From Limisphaerales bacterium (GTDB taxonomy: Bacteria; Verrucomicrobiota; Verrucomicrobiia; Limisphaerales; AAA164-E04): a stretch of 64,000 nucleotides of DNA. The notes under the pieces are model-generated. The model saw nothing but the letters and a program-made list of their open reading frames with translations. It made no database searches and was not told the DNA's origin. The stretch covers positions 52,889 to 116,888 of the forward strand of contig JAMASS010000013.1 in the NCBI GenBank assembly GCA_024761205.1, in the 5' to 3' direction. A program made the translations under genes and the position numbers. Positions 63,360 through 64,000 of the stretch are shown piece after piece; the first letter of the stretch is position 1, and each line of letters begins with the position of its first letter.

Positions 63360-64000
63360 TGATTCAAAGCGGATCCGTGACACACTTATCGCTTGCACCT
63401 TTGCCCCGCCTTTGCGAGGCGTCTGCTCAATGGGTCAGTCGGCGTGCCGCTATCAGGTGAAGCATGGGGCTCAGTAGCATTCATCGGAGTCTGATTCAAC
63501 GGAGGCAACACCATCCCCTGACTCAATGCCCAGGTCTTGAACGGCTGGAAGCAACCTGAGCCCGAGAAACGGCGGGGGTGTCCCAAGGTCCGTGGCGCTA
63601 GTGCCTGCCAGATTGACGAGGCACGCGAACGGGATGAGGCGGTGAAACACATCTCGGAACAGGGGGGAGAGTCCTGGAAAGAGCGAAGCGGGTGCCATCG
63701 GCGCAGAGCTTGGTGGGAACGGCGATGTTCCTTCCGCATCAAGAAGACCTTCGGTGCAGAACTCAGGGCAAAGAGACCTTCGGCATCAAATCGCCGGAGC
63801 CGCCATGAAAAGTAAAATCCGTGATGCTTTTGTTCGACAGGGGAGACCGGGCCCAAGAGGATTACAGGTTTAACATGCAACAGCAAGCGGGATCGTTCCA
63901 TTAGAGCTTCGGCAAGGCCCGATCAAGGCGGCGCCGGAAAGAAAGGTCCCCAATCGGATCTGCTCGCATCAATGCCACCGGCGGAACACCAAAATGCCCC
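63360..64000. other. GC-rich stretch at the window end
   Basis: Higher in G and C than the preceding 1.5 kb. A minus-strand frame of 171 codons (63386-63901) and a plus-strand frame at 63537-63815 overlap, but neither has a ribosome site or a motif. It may be a dispersed repeat similar in nature (not visibly in sequence) to the 24240-24890 island. No rRNA or tRNA features were recognised. Confidence 0.3.

Noticed and set aside
63386..63901. Open frame of 171 codons on the minus strand
   Set aside because: No ribosome site, skewed composition in a GC-rich stretch and overlap with an open frame on the other strand. No recognisable motif.

Overview
The window looks like chromosomal DNA of a member of the Verrucomicrobiota, plausibly close to Pedosphaera/Limisphaerales. 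The gene families point there: a Tat-exported DUF1501 protein, a PSCyt1-DUF1549-DUF1553 cytochrome protein, a PEP-CTERM secreted protein, DUF1080, DUF4399 and DUF3106 proteins, a large TPR/FG-GAP protein, an iduronate-2-sulfatase-like sulfatase and many Gfo/Idh-type relics. No 16S rRNA is present, so the placement is inference from gene content.

Layout. 0-5 kb: a DUF6580 membrane protein cut by the window edge, a DUF1501 protein and a CLC Cl-/H+ antiporter with CBS domains. 6-14 kb: rsmD, a small FlbD-like protein, a YqaA/DedA membrane protein, a dolichol-phosphate-mannose-synthase-like glycosyltransferase, an FMN reductase, infA, a YgjP-type metalloprotease, an alpha/beta hydrolase and a DUF4399 protein. 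15-24 kb: a TolC-family protein, an Aas-like acyltransferase/acyl-ACP synthetase and a tight argJ-argB-argD-argF operon. 26-32 kb: AIM24, YdcF, a PaaK-like ligase, a four/five-helix membrane protein, a PEP-CTERM protein with a strong terminator and a second secreted protein. 32-38 kb: a MidA-type methyltransferase, LysR, the PSCyt1/DUF1549/DUF1553 protein, YgfZ and Fur. 40-46 kb: an ECF sigma/anti-sigma-like/DUF3106/TPR-FG-GAP/Sel1 cluster, divergent from glnD. 46-52 kb: glnD, lspA, miaA, a PmtA-like methyltransferase, an SDR and tmRNA (ssrA). 52-64 kb: mostly eroded DNA in which only a sulfatase and galM are intact.

The most striking property is erosion. Nearly every long gap holds a decayed but recognisable gene with frameshifts, stops and deletions: an RNase H-like exonuclease, Gfo/Idh oxidoreductase, amidohydrolase, DUF4097 protein, N,N-dimethylformamidase-like protein, AIM24, Ser/Thr kinase, DUF1080, hexose-6-phosphate mutarotase, beta-lactamase-type serine hydrolase, VOC/glyoxalase and a plasmid/phage-type DUF3102-like protein. 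I found these by reading across frames by eye; no database search was possible.

One relic is informative about genome history. The N-terminal piece of the RNase H-like gene lies at 13.74-13.85 kb on the plus strand and the rest at 5.21-5.64 kb on the minus strand. This is the geometry expected if an inversion of about 8.2 kb had broken the gene. No intact CRISPR array, complete insertion sequence, prophage or tRNA gene was seen. I did not find a convincing new multi-gene system; the sigma-controlled TPR/FG-GAP cluster and the domain insertion in the DUF1553 protein are the best leads.
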